Positions 9,697-19,008 of a stretch of DNA of 64,000 nt are shown here, piece by piece; position 1 is the stretch's first letter; each line of letters starts with the position of its first letter. The notes below the pieces were generated by a model that saw nothing but the letters and a program-made list of their open reading frames with translations, was not told the DNA's origin and did no database searches. The translations under genes were made by a program, and so were the position numbers. This DNA is from Solwaraspora sp. WMMD1047 (GTDB lineage Bacteria > Actinomycetota > Actinomycetes > Mycobacteriales > Micromonosporaceae): contig NZ_JARUBL010000001.1 of NCBI RefSeq assembly GCF_029626155.1, positions 3,038,001-3,102,000 of the forward strand. Reading direction: 5' to 3'.

Positions 9697-10467
9697 TCAG
9701 AGCCGGCCGGCCTCGATGATGCGGCGGAGGAACTGCCGGGTACGCGGCTCGGTCGGCTCGCCGAGGACCTGTTCCGGCGGGCCCTGCTCGATCAGCGTGC
9801 CACCGTCGAGGAAGCAGACCCGGTCGGCGACCTGCCGGGCGAAGGTCATCTCGTGGGTGGCGATCAGCATCGTCATGCCGTCCGCCTTCAGACCTCGGAT
9901 CATCGTCAGCACCTCGCCGACCAGCTCCGGGTCCAGCGCGGAGGTCACCTCGTCGAGCAGCAGCAGCCGGGGTGAGTTCACCAGCGCCCGGACGATCGCC
10001 ACCCGTTGCTGCTGGCCGCCGGAGAGCCGGTCCGGGTACGCGCCGGCCCGGTCCGCCAACCCCACCCGGTCCAGCAGCTCCCGGGCCTGTGCCTCGGCGT
10101 CGGCGCGCGCCCGCCGGTGCACCCGCACCGGGGCCAGGGTGATGTTGTCCAGCACCGTCAGGTGCGGGAACAGGTTGTACGCCTGGAAGACCATCCCGAT
10201 CCGGCGGCGTACCCGGTCGGGGTCCACCCCAGGGGCGGTGATGTGCTCGCCGTCCAGCCAGATCGTCCCGTCGTCGATCTCCTCCAGCAGGTTCACGCAG
10301 CGCAGCAGCGTCGACTTGCCGGACCCGGAGGCGCCGATCAGGGCCACCACCTCGTGCTCGGCCACCTGAAGGTCGAACCGGTCCAGCACCACCCGGCCGC
10401 CGAACACCTTGCGCAGGCCGTGGCAGGCCAGCACCGCCGGCGTACCCGGATCGGGGTTGTCGGGCAT
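9697..10467 (-). CDS. Polar amino-acid ABC transporter, ATP-binding protein
   Basis: 256 residues. Walker A is GASGSGKST, the Q-loop is VFQAYNLFPH, the signature is LSGGQQQR, Walker B is LLLLDEVTSALD and the switch His is in IATHEM. The combination fits the GlnQ/HisP class of importers. It powers uptake through the permease and binding protein encoded just upstream (1-base gap to the permease stop). The exact amino-acid substrate cannot be read from the sequence. The van genes follow it in the same orientation. Confidence 0.9.
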   Translation of the reverse strand: MPDNPDPGTPAVLACHGLRKVFGGRVVLDRFDLQVAEHEVVALIGASGSGKSTLLRCVNLLEEIDDGTIWLDGEHITAPGVDPDRVRRRIGMVFQAYNLFPHLTVLDNITLAPVRVHRRARADAEAQARELLDRVGLADRAGAYPDRLSGGQQQRVAIVRALVNSPRLLLLDEVTSALDPELVGEVLTMIRGLKADGMTMLIATHEMTFARQVADRVCFLDGGTLIEQGPPEQVLGEPTEPRTRQFLRRIIEAGRL

Positions 10468-10468
10468 G

Positions 10469-11314
10469 TCAGCTCCCGGCCTGGCGGCGGGCGGCGCGCA
10501 GCGTCACGTAGTCGGTGACCGCGATCAGCGGGGCGGCCAGCAGCACGAACAGCACCCCGGCGACGATGTACGGGGTGAAGTTGAAGGTCTGCGCGGTGGC
10601 GATCTGGGCGGCCCGGACCGCGTCGATCGGCCCGGCCAGCGCCACCAGCCCGACGTCCTTCTGCAGGGCCACGATGTCGTTGAGCAGCGGTGGGGCGACC
10701 CGGCGGACGGCCTGCGGCAGCACCACGTGCCGCATCGTCTGCCGGTAGGTCAGTCCCAGCGACCGGGCGGCGGCGAGCTGGCTGGGATGCACCGACTCGA
10801 TCCCGGCCCGGAACACCTCGGCCAGGTAGCCGCTGTAGGTGAGCACCAGCGCCGCGCCGCCGAGCACCAGCACCGACGGCATGCCCTGCAACCGCAGACC
10901 CGGTACGCCGAGGGTGAGCACGTAGAGCACGATGATCAGCGGCAGGCCCCGGAAGGCGTACGTGTAGCCGGTGGCCAGCGCCCGGACCGGGAAGAAGACC
11001 GGCCCCCGCAGGGTGCGCAGGGTGGCCACCAGCAGCCCGACGGCGAGCGCGCCGAGCGCGCAGAAGACCAGCAGCCGGATGTTGAGCCAGAGCCCGTCGA
11101 CGATCGACGGCAGCGCCGCGCGGGCCACCTCGGCGTTCAGGAAGGACTGGCGCACCCGTTCCCAGCCGGGTGCGCCGGTCACGCCGAGGACGAGCAGAAG
11201 TCCCAGTACGCCGGTGGAGGCGGCGGCGACCAGTACCGAACGGACGGTCTGCCGACGCCGGTGACGCAGCCGGTCGAGCTGGGGGTCGGAGGGGACGTAC
11301 GGCGGTGCGGTCAC
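10469..11314 (-). CDS. Polar amino-acid ABC transporter, permease
   Basis: 281 residues from GTG 11314, which overlaps the binding-protein TGA (GTGA). It has one N-terminal membrane helix, then the HisM-type permease domain with several helices and the EAA-like loop (AAARSLGLTYRQTMRHVVLPQAVRRVAPPLLND) that contacts the ATPase. An earlier in-frame start would overlap the upstream gene more deeply and is less likely. It forms the inner-membrane channel of the importer. Confidence 0.88.
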   Translation of the reverse strand: MTAPPYVPSDPQLDRLRHRRRQTVRSVLVAAASTGVLGLLLVLGVTGAPGWERVRQSFLNAEVARAALPSIVDGLWLNIRLLVFCALGALAVGLLVATLRTLRGPVFFPVRALATGYTYAFRGLPLIIVLYVLTLGVPGLRLQGMPSVLVLGGAALVLTYSGYLAEVFRAGIESVHPSQLAAARSLGLTYRQTMRHVVLPQAVRRVAPPLLNDIVALQKDVGLVALAGPIDAVRAAQIATAQTFNFTPYIVAGVLFVLLAAPLIAVTDYVTLRAARRQAGS

Positions 11315-12171
11315 GCGAGTTCGGGTGCTCCCGCGCTCTCGGAGAGCCACTTGCGCTCCAGTTCGGCGAGGGTGCCGGCGCTGCGGAGATCGTTGACGGC
11401 GGTGCTCACGCAGCCGACCAGCGGCGAGTCCTTCTCCATCAGCAGGCCGAAGGTCTCCGGCAGGCCGACCTGCGGCAGCTGGCCGACCAGTTTCGCGTCC
11501 TTGAGCTCGGCGGTTGTCATGTAGAACGCGGTGGGCAGGTCGACGACCAGGCCGTCGAGCTGGCCGTTCTGCAGGGCCTTCTTGGCGTCGTCGTTGGTGT
11601 TGTAGACCTGCGGTTCGGTCTTCGGCTTGATCAGGTCGGTGATCGCCTGGTAGCTGGTGGTGCCGACCTGCGCGCCGAGCTTCGCGTTCTGCAGGTCACC
11701 CAGCGACGCCCCGTCGGCGATCTTGGAGGACTTCAGCGCGATCACCGCCTGCCGCACCAGGTAGTACGGGGCGGAGAAGTCGACCGCCTGCTTGCGCTCC
11801 TCGGTGATCGAGAACTGGTTGATGTCGAAGTCGAACTCCTTCGCCCCGGGCGCGATCGCGGTGTCGAACCGGGTCCGCACCCAGACCACGTCCTCGCGGG
11901 CGTAGCCGAGCTTCTCGGCGACCGCGTAGGCGACGTTGGACTCGAAGCCCTCGCCGTTCTCGGGCTTGTTGTCGACGAACCACGGCGCGTACGCCGGCTC
12001 GTCGGTGGCGATGGTGAGCTTGCCGGCGGTCCTGGTCTGCATCGTGTCCTTGCTGCACGTCGCGGGACCGACGACCGGTTCGGTGGGGGCTTCCTCCGGT
12101 GAGCACGCGACCAGCGCGGCCAGGAGGGCGCCCGCTGTCGCGAGCGCTATCGGTATAGATCGTTTGGCCAT
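11311..12171 (-). CDS. Amino-acid ABC transporter, substrate-binding lipoprotein
   Basis: 286 residues from the ATG at 12171. The signal peptide has a positive start (MAKR), a hydrophobic core and the lipobox ALVAC at about residues 21-25, so the protein is membrane-anchored outside the cell. The body is a type 3 solute-binding fold (TAGKLTIATDEPAYAPW, FDFDINQFSITEERKQAVDFS). It is the first gene of the leftward importer operon. A second ATG 12 bases upstream is possible. No repressor site was recognised in the upstream gap shared with the divergent sigma-factor gene. Confidence 0.9.
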   Translation of the reverse strand: MAKRSIPIALATAGALLAALVACSPEEAPTEPVVGPATCSKDTMQTRTAGKLTIATDEPAYAPWFVDNKPENGEGFESNVAYAVAEKLGYAREDVVWVRTRFDTAIAPGAKEFDFDINQFSITEERKQAVDFSAPYYLVRQAVIALKSSKIADGASLGDLQNAKLGAQVGTTSYQAITDLIKPKTEPQVYNTNDDAKKALQNGQLDGLVVDLPTAFYMTTAELKDAKLVGQLPQVGLPETFGLLMEKDSPLVGCVSTAVNDLRSAGTLAELERKWLSESAGAPELA

Positions 12172-12319
12172 GCTGGAAAGCATAGACACGTCTCGACGGC
12201 GGTCCACCTCGTGTCACCCGGCCGGGTCGGGTTTCCTACTCTGCGCTGGTGAACGGTCACCGACTGGCGGTAAACCGGAGCGGGAACCGGCGCGTCATCC
12301 AGGGGTGACGCTTGACGTG

Positions 12320-12868
12320 GTGATCGATCCGCGCATCGGGAGGGCCGTGGCGCAGCCGCAGACACCGGCGTGGGAAGCGGACGAGGCGGTCACCCGGCTG
12401 TTCGCCAGCCACTACCGGCCCCTGGTCCGGCTGGCCAGTCTGCTGCTGCACGATCGGGACGCGGCCGAGGAGGTCGTGCAGGAGGCGTACGCGGCGCTGC
12501 ACGGCCGGTGGGCCCGGCTGCGCGGCACCGAGAAGGCGGTCGGCTACCTGCGGGTGACGGTGGTGAACCGGTGCCGGTCGGCGCTGCGGCACCGCAAGGT
12601 CGTCGAGACCCACCTGGCGACCGTCCGGCAGGGTCCGGACGCGCCCAGCGCCGAGGCCGGCGCGTTGGACCTGCTCCAGCACGACGAGATCCGTACCGCG
12701 CTGCGCCGCCTGCCGCCCCGCCAGCGGGAGGCGGTGGTGCTGCGCTACTACGCCGAGCTCTCCGAGGCGGAGACCGCCGAGGCGATGAAGGTCAGCCGGG
12801 GCGCGGTGAAGAGCCACACCTCGCGCGGCCTGGCGGCGCTGCGGCGCACCCTGGAGGCACTGCGGTGA
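12320..12868 (+). CDS. SigE-family ECF RNA polymerase sigma factor
   Basis: About 182 residues. Region 2 (ASHYRPLVRLASLLLHDRDAAEEVVQEAY) and region 4 (LRRLPPRQREAVVLRYYAELS...GAVKSHTSRGL) are clear. Several in-frame GTG codons (12305, 12317, 12320, 12347) make the start uncertain; 12320 is chosen because it gives the usual short N-terminus. The stop overlaps the GTG of the next gene (GTGA). It probably directs its own operon, with the membrane protein downstream acting on it. Confidence 0.82.
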   Translation: MIDPRIGRAVAQPQTPAWEADEAVTRLFASHYRPLVRLASLLLHDRDAAEEVVQEAYAALHGRWARLRGTEKAVGYLRVTVVNRCRSALRHRKVVETHLATVRQGPDAPSAEAGALDLLQHDEIRTALRRLPPRQREAVVLRYYAELSEAETAEAMKVSRGAVKSHTSRGLAALRRTLEALR

Positions 12869-14031
12869 CCGGCTCCGACCAGCTCGACGCCGACGAGGAG
12901 CGGCTGCGCCGGGCGCTGCGCGCCGCGGCGGACCAGATCGAGGTACGCCCCGACGCCCTGTCGGCGATCCAGGACCGGATTCTGGCCGAGCGCTCCACCG
13001 GCCTGCGGGGTTTGGCGCGGGCCTGGTGGCCGGGACGCACCACCGGGGCACGCGGGCGGGTCGGCGCGTTCTGGCGCCGGTCGGTGCCGGCGGCGGCCGG
13101 CGCGGTGACCCTGGCGACGGCGGTCACCATCGGGATGGCGGTGATCCCCGAGCCGGCCCCGGCGCCCGCACCGATCGGCGGCCAGGAACGGTACACCCCC
13201 GGCCCGAGTCCGGTGGGCATCGCGGCGGTGGCGGTCTACTACCTGGGTGATCCGCCCGGCTCGGGCGAGGTGCCCGGCGGCTTCGACGATCCGGACGGCG
13301 ACCTGGGTGGGCGGCCCGACGGGTCGGGTGAGCCGGTTGGCGAGGTGGGCGAAGTGGCGCGGCCGAGGCTCTACCGGGAGTTCCACCGGCTCGACGTGGG
13401 GGACGCCTCGGCGGCGGCGTGGGTGGCCGCCGCCGTCCGCCGGATGCTCGACCCGCGCGGCCCGGACGACCCGGACTACGCCAGCGGCTGGCCGACCGGC
13501 GCCCGGTTGCGGGATGCCCGGGTGAGCCAGGGGGTCGCCACCGTCGACCTGTCCGGGGCGGGGACCAACGGGGTGCCCGCGGCGACGGCCCGGCAGGCCG
13601 TCCAGCAACTGGTCTGGACGGTGACCGCCGTGGCCGGTGTCGACGGCGTCCGCATCCAGCTCGACGGGGTGGCCGTCGACCGGCTCTGGGGCGCGGTCGA
13701 CGTGCGCGGTGTCCAGCGCCGGGGTCCGGCGGTCGACGCGCTCGCCCCGGTCTGGCTGGTCGCCCCCCAGCACGGCGTATTCGTCGGGCGGAACGTGGCC
13801 GTACACGTGGCGGGGATCGTCGCCGGGGCAATCGTCCACCTGCGGGTACGCCAGGACAGCCGGATCGTCGAGGAGCGGGCGCTGAATCTGTCGGCCGGCC
13901 ACCCGGCGCAGGGGGAGGCGCGGGTCACGCTGCGGCTGCCGCCCGGCGAGTACCTGCTGCAGGCGTACACGATCTCGGCGGCGGACGGCGCGGAGCGGTA
14001 CATCGACGATCACCGGATCGAGGTGCGCTGA
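12865..14031 (+). CDS. Membrane protein with GerMN and Gmad2 domains
   Basis: 388 residues from a GTG in a GTGA overlap with the sigma gene. The N-terminal cytoplasmic part of about 70 residues is followed by one membrane helix (about 75-95, [17 protein letters not shown]). Outside it come a Pro-rich linker, a GerMN domain (about 125-275, AVYYLGDPP ... [12 protein letters not shown]) and a C-terminal Gmad2 immunoglobulin-like domain (about 290-385, VWLVAPQHG ... [14 protein letters not shown]). These domains are known from spore-germination and lipoprotein LpqB-like proteins. The pairing with an ECF sigma factor suggests an anti-sigma-like sensor, which is inference, since no zinc motif is present. 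Confidence 0.8.
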   Translation: MTGSDQLDADEERLRRALRAAADQIEVRPDALSAIQDRILAERSTGLRGLARAWWPGRTTGARGRVGAFWRRSVPAAAGAVTLATAVTIGMAVIPEPAPAPAPIGGQERYTPGPSPVGIAAVAVYYLGDPPGSGEVPGGFDDPDGDLGGRPDGSGEPVGEVGEVARPRLYREFHRLDVGDASAAAWVAAAVRRMLDPRGPDDPDYASGWPTGARLRDARVSQGVATVDLSGAGTNGVPAATARQAVQQLVWTVTAVAGVDGVRIQLDGVAVDRLWGAVDVRGVQRRGPAVDALAPVWLVAPQHGVFVGRNVAVHVAGIVAGAIVHLRVRQDSRIVEERALNLSAGHPAQGEARVTLRLPPGEYLLQAYTISAADGAERYIDDHRIEVR

Positions 14032-14102
14032 CCGGTCCGTCAGGTGGCCGGGGTGCGACCCGGCCGCCGGGCCGGCGGCGGAAGCTGCGACAATTCGGCC
14101 CT

Positions 14103-14366
14103 GTGAAGACGTTCGAGGAGCTGTTCGCCGAGCTGCAGGCCAAGGCGGCGGCCGGGACGCCGGGCTCGGCGACCGTGGCCGCGCTGGAACGCGGCGTGCA
14201 CGCGATCGGCAAGAAGGTCGTCGAGGAGGCGGCCGAGGCGTGGATGGCGGCCGAGCACGAGGGCCCGGAACGCGCCGCCGAGGAGATCTCCCAACTGCTG
14301 TACCAGGCCCAGGTGCTGATGCTCGCCAGCGGCCTGGAACTCAAGGACGTCTACCGACATCTGTGA
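14103..14366 (+). CDS. hisE: Phosphoribosyl-ATP pyrophosphatase
   Basis: 87 residues from GTG 14103. The MazG-like fold is evident from [17 protein letters not shown] and [14 protein letters not shown], with the metal-binding Glu residues. It hydrolyses phosphoribosyl-ATP to phosphoribosyl-AMP, the second step of histidine synthesis. The length is normal for stand-alone HisE. hisG lies 95 bases downstream, as in most actinomycetes. Confidence 0.94.
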   Translation: MKTFEELFAELQAKAAAGTPGSATVAALERGVHAIGKKVVEEAAEAWMAAEHEGPERAAEEISQLLYQAQVLMLASGLELKDVYRHL

Positions 14367-14461
14367 GTGCCCCTGCCGGTCCCGCCGCACCGCCGCGGCG
14401 CACCGGCCGCGCGTCGACCCGATCTGATTCCGATCCGCTCGATCGAAGGAGCACCCGCATT

Positions 14462-15307
14462 ATGCTGCGCATCGCCATCCCCAACAAGGGCACCCTGTCC
14501 CGCCCGGCCGCCGAGATGCTGCGCGAGGCCGGCTACCGCCAGCGCCCCGACGACCGCGACCTGGTCTGCCGGGACGAGGCCAACGACGTCGAGTTCTTCT
14601 ACCTGCGCCCCCGCGACATCGCCACCTACGTCGGCTCCGGCGATCTGGACCTCGGCATCACCGGCCGGGACCTGCTCGTCGACTCGGGCAGCCCGGCCGA
14701 GGAGGTCGTCGACCTGTCCTTCGGCGGGGCCACCTTCCACTTCGCCGCCCGGCCGGAGACCCTGACGTCGACCGACGAGATCGGCGGCCGGCGGATCGCC
14801 ACCGCGTACCCGGGGGTGGTGGAGCGGCACCTGGCCGAGCGGGCCATGAAGGCCGACGTGATCCGCCTGGACGGCGCGGTCGAGAACGCCGTCCAGCTCG
14901 GCGTCGCCGACGTGATCGCCGACGTGGTGGAGACCGGCGCCACCCTGCGCCAGGCCGGCCTGGTGATCGTCGGCGAGCCGATCCTGCGCTCCTCGGCGGT
15001 GCTGATCCGCCAGCTCGGCAAGGCCACGAACGGCCAGGCGGAGCAGCTCATCCGCCGGCTGCACGGGGTCCTGGTGGCCCGCCGGTACGTGATGCTCGTC
15101 TACGACGTACGCGCCGACCTGCTGGAGCAGGCGACCGCGCTGACGCCCGGCATCGAGTCGCCGACCATCTCGCCGCTGCACCGGGAGGGCTGGGTGGCCG
15201 TGCAGGCGATGGTGCCCCGCGCCGACCTGCACCGGATCATGGACGAGCTGTACGACGTGGGCGCCCGCGCCATCCTGGTCACCGACATCCACGCCTGCCG
15301 GCTGTAG
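14462..15307 (+). CDS. hisG: ATP phosphoribosyltransferase (long form)
   Basis: 281 residues from the ATG at 14462, preceded by GAAGGAG. It opens with LRIAIPNKGTLSRPAAEML and has the PRPP-binding segment with ADVIADVVETGATLRQAGL. A C-terminal ACT-like regulatory domain (about 210-281) makes it the self-sufficient long form, which binds histidine for feedback inhibition and needs no HisZ. It catalyses the first committed step of histidine synthesis. A pair of hairpins follows the stop. Confidence 0.95.
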   Translation: MLRIAIPNKGTLSRPAAEMLREAGYRQRPDDRDLVCRDEANDVEFFYLRPRDIATYVGSGDLDLGITGRDLLVDSGSPAEEVVDLSFGGATFHFAARPETLTSTDEIGGRRIATAYPGVVERHLAERAMKADVIRLDGAVENAVQLGVADVIADVVETGATLRQAGLVIVGEPILRSSAVLIRQLGKATNGQAEQLIRRLHGVLVARRYVMLVYDVRADLLEQATALTPGIESPTISPLHREGWVAVQAMVPRADLHRIMDELYDVGARAILVTDIHACRL

Positions 15308-15402
15308 CCGGTCCGTCGGGCACGCGGGTCGCCGGAGCGGCAATCGGCGAACAGGTCGCAGACCGGCCCGGTCAGGCTCACCTGACCGTGGCTGGCCTGG
15401 CG

Positions 15403-15473
15403 TACGAGGCGGAGTCGGCACCCCAGCGCTGGCCCCGCCTCGTAACGCCCTCGTCCCGGTGGCCGTCCGGGAC
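15403..15473. terminator. Inverted repeats between convergent hisG and EamA genes
   Basis: TACGAGGCGG (15403-15412) pairs perfectly with CCGCCTCGTA (15435-15444), and GTCCCGG (15453-15459) pairs with CCGGGAC (15467-15473). Both hairpins lie in the 180-base gap between two convergent genes and lack a T-run, as is common for actinomycete terminators. They probably serve both directions. Confidence 0.55.
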
Positions 15474-15487
15474 GAATGACGCGGTGC

Positions 15488-16483
15488 TCAGCCAGCGCGC
15501 GCCGGCGTCGCCTGTTGCGCCACGCCGATTGTGGCGTCCTGCTCCGCCGCGTGGGTCCGCCGCTCGCCAAGTGTCAGCGCGACCACGGCACCGAGCAGCA
15601 CGACCGAGCCCACGACAGCGGTCCCCGTGAGCCGCTCGTCGAGCAGCAGCATCGCGATGCCGGCGGCGGTGATCGGTTCGATCAGCGCGATCACCGACGC
15701 GGTGGTCGCCCGAACCACGGCCAACCCGGCGAAGAACAGGGTGTACGCCAGAGCGGTCGGGGCGAATCCGAGGTAGGCGACCAGGCCGAGCACCTGACCG
15801 GCGTCACCCGAGGTTGGCAACAGCCCTTCGAACAGGGCGAAGGGGAGCAGGCACCCCATCCCGACGGCGAACCCGCCCAACGCCATCGTGTGTGGACCAT
15901 CGTTCCTGCCGTCACGGCCCATTTTCCGGTTGAGCAGGGTGACGCCGGCGTACCCCCCGGCGGAGAGCAGAGCGTAGGCCACCCCCAGCACCGGCGCCGA
16001 CGCGGTACTGGCGCTCCCGCCCCCCACCAGGAGAACCAGTCCGACCAGCGCCATGGTGACCACCATGGCGCCGCTCGTGCCCAGCCGTTCGCCCATCAGG
16101 AGGCGGGAACCGAGCGCGATGAGGACCGGTCCGGATCCCAGAGTCACCACCGTCGCGATGGCCAGCCCCGCGTGACCGACAGCTGCGAAGTAGGCGGTCT
16201 GGTAGACGGCCAGCCCCACTCCTGTCGCTACCACCTGCCGCCAGCTGACCCGGACCGGGGCCGCCGTACGGCGCCGGATCACCAGGTGAACGGTGGCGAG
16301 GAGCGAGACCCCGCCGGCGAATCGCCAGAATGAAACCGCCACGGGTCCCATTCCGCTGGTTTCGTAGAGGACAGCGGCCGCGGCGCCACCGGTTCCCCAG
16401 GCAGCCGCCGCCACGCAGATGTAGAAAATGCCGCGACCCACGGACGGGCGCAGGATTGTATTCACATGATTCTCCATTGTCAT
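15488..16483 (-). CDS. EamA/DMT-family transporter
   Basis: 331 residues from the ATG at 16483. About ten membrane helices are arranged as two EamA repeats (about 15-150 and 165-310), with the usual [12 protein letters not shown] and [12 protein letters not shown] segments in the first repeat and [17 protein letters not shown] in the second. Such proteins export small metabolites, amino acids or drugs. The substrate is not predictable. It is a single-gene unit facing hisG, with a GC-rich hairpin directly before the start codon. Confidence 0.85.
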   Translation of the reverse strand: MTMENHVNTILRPSVGRGIFYICVAAAAWGTGGAAAAVLYETSGMGPVAVSFWRFAGGVSLLATVHLVIRRRTAAPVRVSWRQVVATGVGLAVYQTAYFAAVGHAGLAIATVVTLGSGPVLIALGSRLLMGERLGTSGAMVVTMALVGLVLLVGGGSASTASAPVLGVAYALLSAGGYAGVTLLNRKMGRDGRNDGPHTMALGGFAVGMGCLLPFALFEGLLPTSGDAGQVLGLVAYLGFAPTALAYTLFFAGLAVVRATTASVIALIEPITAAGIAMLLLDERLTGTAVVGSVVLLGAVVALTLGERRTHAAEQDATIGVAQQATPARAG

Positions 16484-16487
16484 CGCC

Positions 16488-16514
16488 GCCCGGGCGCCAC
16501 AGACGCACCCGGGC
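16488..16514 (-). promoter_or_regulatory. Hairpin just upstream of the EamA start
   Basis: GCCCGGG (16488-16494) and CCCGGGC (16508-16514) form a perfect 7-bp stem with a 13-base loop, ending 5 bases before the ATG of the leftward exporter gene. It would cover the ribosome-binding region and could limit translation or act in attenuation. Function is speculative. Confidence 0.3.
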
Positions 16515-16772
16515 TCAGGAAGTCGGAGCCGGGTCAGGGCGCGTTCGCTACCGACTTGGTGGTGGCGGCGAGACAATGAGGAAAAGCACGAGGACACCCT
16601 ACGCTCGTCCCCGCCTTCGGTGGCCGCTTCGGTCGGGGCCCAAACTGAGGGCAGCCCGACCGGATCTCCTGGACCGAGCTGGCACAGGGCCAGGTGCGTG
16701 AGTGACGGCAATCACACGGGGGCGGGACCCCAACCGGGTGGGCCGGTCGTCTTACCGGATGTGAGAACCGGC

Positions 16773-17330
16773 ATGGACGCGGCTGACGAGGGCGAACTCG
16801 TGCGACGCATCGCGCGTGGAGACCGGCCGGCGTTCGACGAGCTCTACCGGCGTACCGCGCCGTGGCTGGAAGTGCGCCTGCACCGCCGGTGCGCCGACAC
16901 CGACCTGGTAGCTGAGGTGCTGCAGGACACGTACCTGGCGGTCTGGCGGGCGGCGGGCAGCTTCGCCGGCGCCCGGGTCAAGGGCGGCGGTGGGGCGGAC
17001 GGGAGCGCGGTGGGCTGGCTGTGGACCATCGCCGCCCACCGACTGGTCGACGCGTTCCGCCGTCGGGCGCGCAACGACCAGGTGCCGCGGGTGCGGCTGA
17101 TGCCGACCGCGGCGCCCGCCGCCGAGGACGAGGTGATGGCCGCCCGGGTCGGCCAGGAACTGGAGCAGGCCCTGCTCGCCCTGTCGCCCGAGGTTCGGGC
17201 CGCGCTGCGGGCCACCGTCCTCGACGGGCTCTCCATGCGCGAAGCGTCGGTGCTGCTGGGCGTACCGGAGAACACCGTCAAATCCCGCGTACGCCGGGCC
17301 CGGATCTTCCTGCGGGAGGCGCTGTCATGA
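16773..17330 (+). CDS. ECF RNA polymerase sigma factor
   Basis: 185 residues from the ATG at 16773; a GTG 12 bases earlier is an alternative. Region 2 (RRIARGDRPAFDELYRRTAPWLEVRL, LVAEVLQDTYLAVWRA, GWLWTIAAHRLVDAFRRRAR) and region 4 (LLALSPEVRAALRATVLDGLSMREASVLLGVPENTVKSRV) are complete. A Gly-rich insert of about 10 residues lies between regions 2.1 and 2.3. Its stop overlaps the anti-sigma ATG (ATGA). It is the first gene of a five-gene operon and probably controls the ABC exporter downstream. Confidence 0.9.
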   Translation: MDAADEGELVRRIARGDRPAFDELYRRTAPWLEVRLHRRCADTDLVAEVLQDTYLAVWRAAGSFAGARVKGGGGADGSAVGWLWTIAAHRLVDAFRRRARNDQVPRVRLMPTAAPAAEDEVMAARVGQELEQALLALSPEVRAALRATVLDGLSMREASVLLGVPENTVKSRVRRARIFLREALS

Positions 17331-18130
17331 CCACCCATCCCACCCTGGCGCAGATCGACCGCTACGCCGCCGGGGATCCCGGGCTCGACGAGCCGAGCGT
17401 CTGGGCAATCGAGGTACACCTCGAGGACTGCCCCGACTGTCGTGCCCGCCTGGCCGGCAGTACCACCGCCGACACCCGGGCCGTGATCGATCGGGTCGCG
17501 ATGGTCCTGGATCGCGAGCTCGCCGCCACGCCGGCACCCGCCGGCCGTACCCGGTCCTGGTCGGTGCTGCGGCACCGGTGGTTCGTCGGCACCCTCCTGC
17601 CGTGGCTGGGCATGACCGCCGCGGTGCTCGGCTGCGCCGCTCTGCTCAGCACGCTGCGGACCGGGCTGCCCTCGGTCGTGCTGCTGATCGCGCCGGTGGC
17701 GCCGCTGCCCGGCGTGGCAGTCGCCTGGCATCGTCGGGCCGACCCGGCCTGGGAGTTGATCGCCGCCACTCCCGCCGCTGGTCTGACCATGCTGCTGCGG
17801 CGTACCGCAGCGGTCCTGGCGTTCGTCACTCCCGCGCTCGCCCTGGCCGGCGCCGGCACCGGAGCGTCGCTTGCCCTGATGCTGCTGCCCTGCCTCGCGT
17901 TCACCGCCGCCGCGCTCCTGCTGGGAACCTTCGTCGGAGTACGCCGGGCCGCGATCGGACTGCTGGCGGGCTGGACACTCGCGGTGGTGGCGCCCAGCCT
18001 CGCCACCGCCCGGATCCCGACGGTCATGGGAACGGAGAGCGTCCGCGTCTGGGCGCTGACCACGGTCGTGCTCACCGCCATGGCCCTGCTGCGGGTCGAC
18101 GGATTCCGGCGCATGTCCCACGGCGACTAG
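17327..18130 (+). CDS. Zinc-finger anti-sigma factor with integral membrane domain
   Basis: 267 residues. The N-terminal cytosolic part has the HxxxCxxC zinc motif (VHLEDCPDC, about residues 31-39) of ZAS anti-sigma factors. Six or so hydrophobic helices follow (about 85-255), so this is a polytopic rather than single-pass anti-sigma. It is coupled to the sigma gene by ATGA. It is expected to hold the sigma factor at the membrane until a cell-envelope signal is sensed. The polytopic domain and following ABC genes suggest that the signal is tied to transport. Confidence 0.85.
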   Translation: MTTHPTLAQIDRYAAGDPGLDEPSVWAIEVHLEDCPDCRARLAGSTTADTRAVIDRVAMVLDRELAATPAPAGRTRSWSVLRHRWFVGTLLPWLGMTAAVLGCAALLSTLRTGLPSVVLLIAPVAPLPGVAVAWHRRADPAWELIAATPAAGLTMLLRRTAAVLAFVTPALALAGAGTGASLALMLLPCLAFTAAALLLGTFVGVRRAAIGLLAGWTLAVVAPSLATARIPTVMGTESVRVWALTTVVLTAMALLRVDGFRRMSHGD

Positions 18131-18201
18131 TCGCCACATCCGCGAGCCGGCCATCCGGTCCGGCCAGGCACCCTGCTCGCCGACGATCACCGAAGGAAAC
18201 G

Positions 18202-19008
18202 ATGACGATGCGTGCCGTACGTGCGGTCGAGACGACCGCCACCACCCATCCCTGGGCGATCCACACCGAGGGCCTACAGGTCCGGGCCGGGCGGCACCTG
18301 GCCGTCAACGGCCTCGACCTCACGCTGACCACCGGCGTACACGGACTGCTCGGCCCGAACGGCGCCGGCAAGACCACCCTGATGCGCGCCCTGGCGACCG
18401 TCCTGACTCCGTCGGGCGGGCGGCTGACGCTGCTCGGACACCCGGTCGACGGCCGCTCCGACCTGCGCCCGGTACGCCGCGTTCTGGGTTACCTGCCCCA
18501 GCATTTCGGCTTCTACCCGCGGTTCACGGTTCGCGAGTTCGTCGGGTACGTCGGCTGGCTCAAGGAGATGCCGAAGGGCGACATCCCGGCGGCGGTGCAG
18601 CGCGCCATCGATCGGGTGGGGCTGACCGCCAAGGCTGACGCCCGGCTGAAGACGCTCTCCGGCGGCATGCTGCGCCGGGCCGGCATCGCGCAGGCCATCG
18701 TCAACGACCCGCGAATCCTGCTGCTCGACGAGCCGACCGTCGGCCTGGACCCGGAACAGCGACTCGACTTCCGCGAGCTGCTGCGTGACCTCGGCACCGA
18801 CAGTTGCGTACTGGTCTCCACCCACCTGGTCGAGGATGTCGCGGCGGCCTGCACCGACGTCGTTCTGATCAACGAGGGCCGCCTGGTGTGGCGGGGCACC
18901 CCCGAGGTGCTGGCCGCGCAGGGCGACCATGGTCACGCCGGCGACAGCCCGGCCGAGCGGGGCTACTCCGCACTCCTGCGCCAGCACCGCGCGGAGGCCA
19001 CCCGATGA
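18202..19008 (+). CDS. ABC exporter ATP-binding protein
   Basis: 268 residues; the ATG at 18202 is preceded by GAAGGAAAC. Walker A is GPNGAGKTT, the Q-loop region is YLPQHFGFYPRFTV, the signature is LSGGMLRR, Walker B is ILLLDEPTVGLD and the switch is STHLVED. It belongs to the DrrA/CcmA-like exporter class. It overlaps the next membrane-protein gene by 4 bases, so ATPase and membrane subunits form one unit. Confidence 0.9.
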   Translation: MTMRAVRAVETTATTHPWAIHTEGLQVRAGRHLAVNGLDLTLTTGVHGLLGPNGAGKTTLMRALATVLTPSGGRLTLLGHPVDGRSDLRPVRRVLGYLPQHFGFYPRFTVREFVGYVGWLKEMPKGDIPAAVQRAIDRVGLTAKADARLKTLSGGMLRRAGIAQAIVNDPRILLLDEPTVGLDPEQRLDFRELLRDLGTDSCVLVSTHLVEDVAAACTDVVLINEGRLVWRGTPEVLAAQGDHGHAGDSPAERGYSALLRQHRAEATR

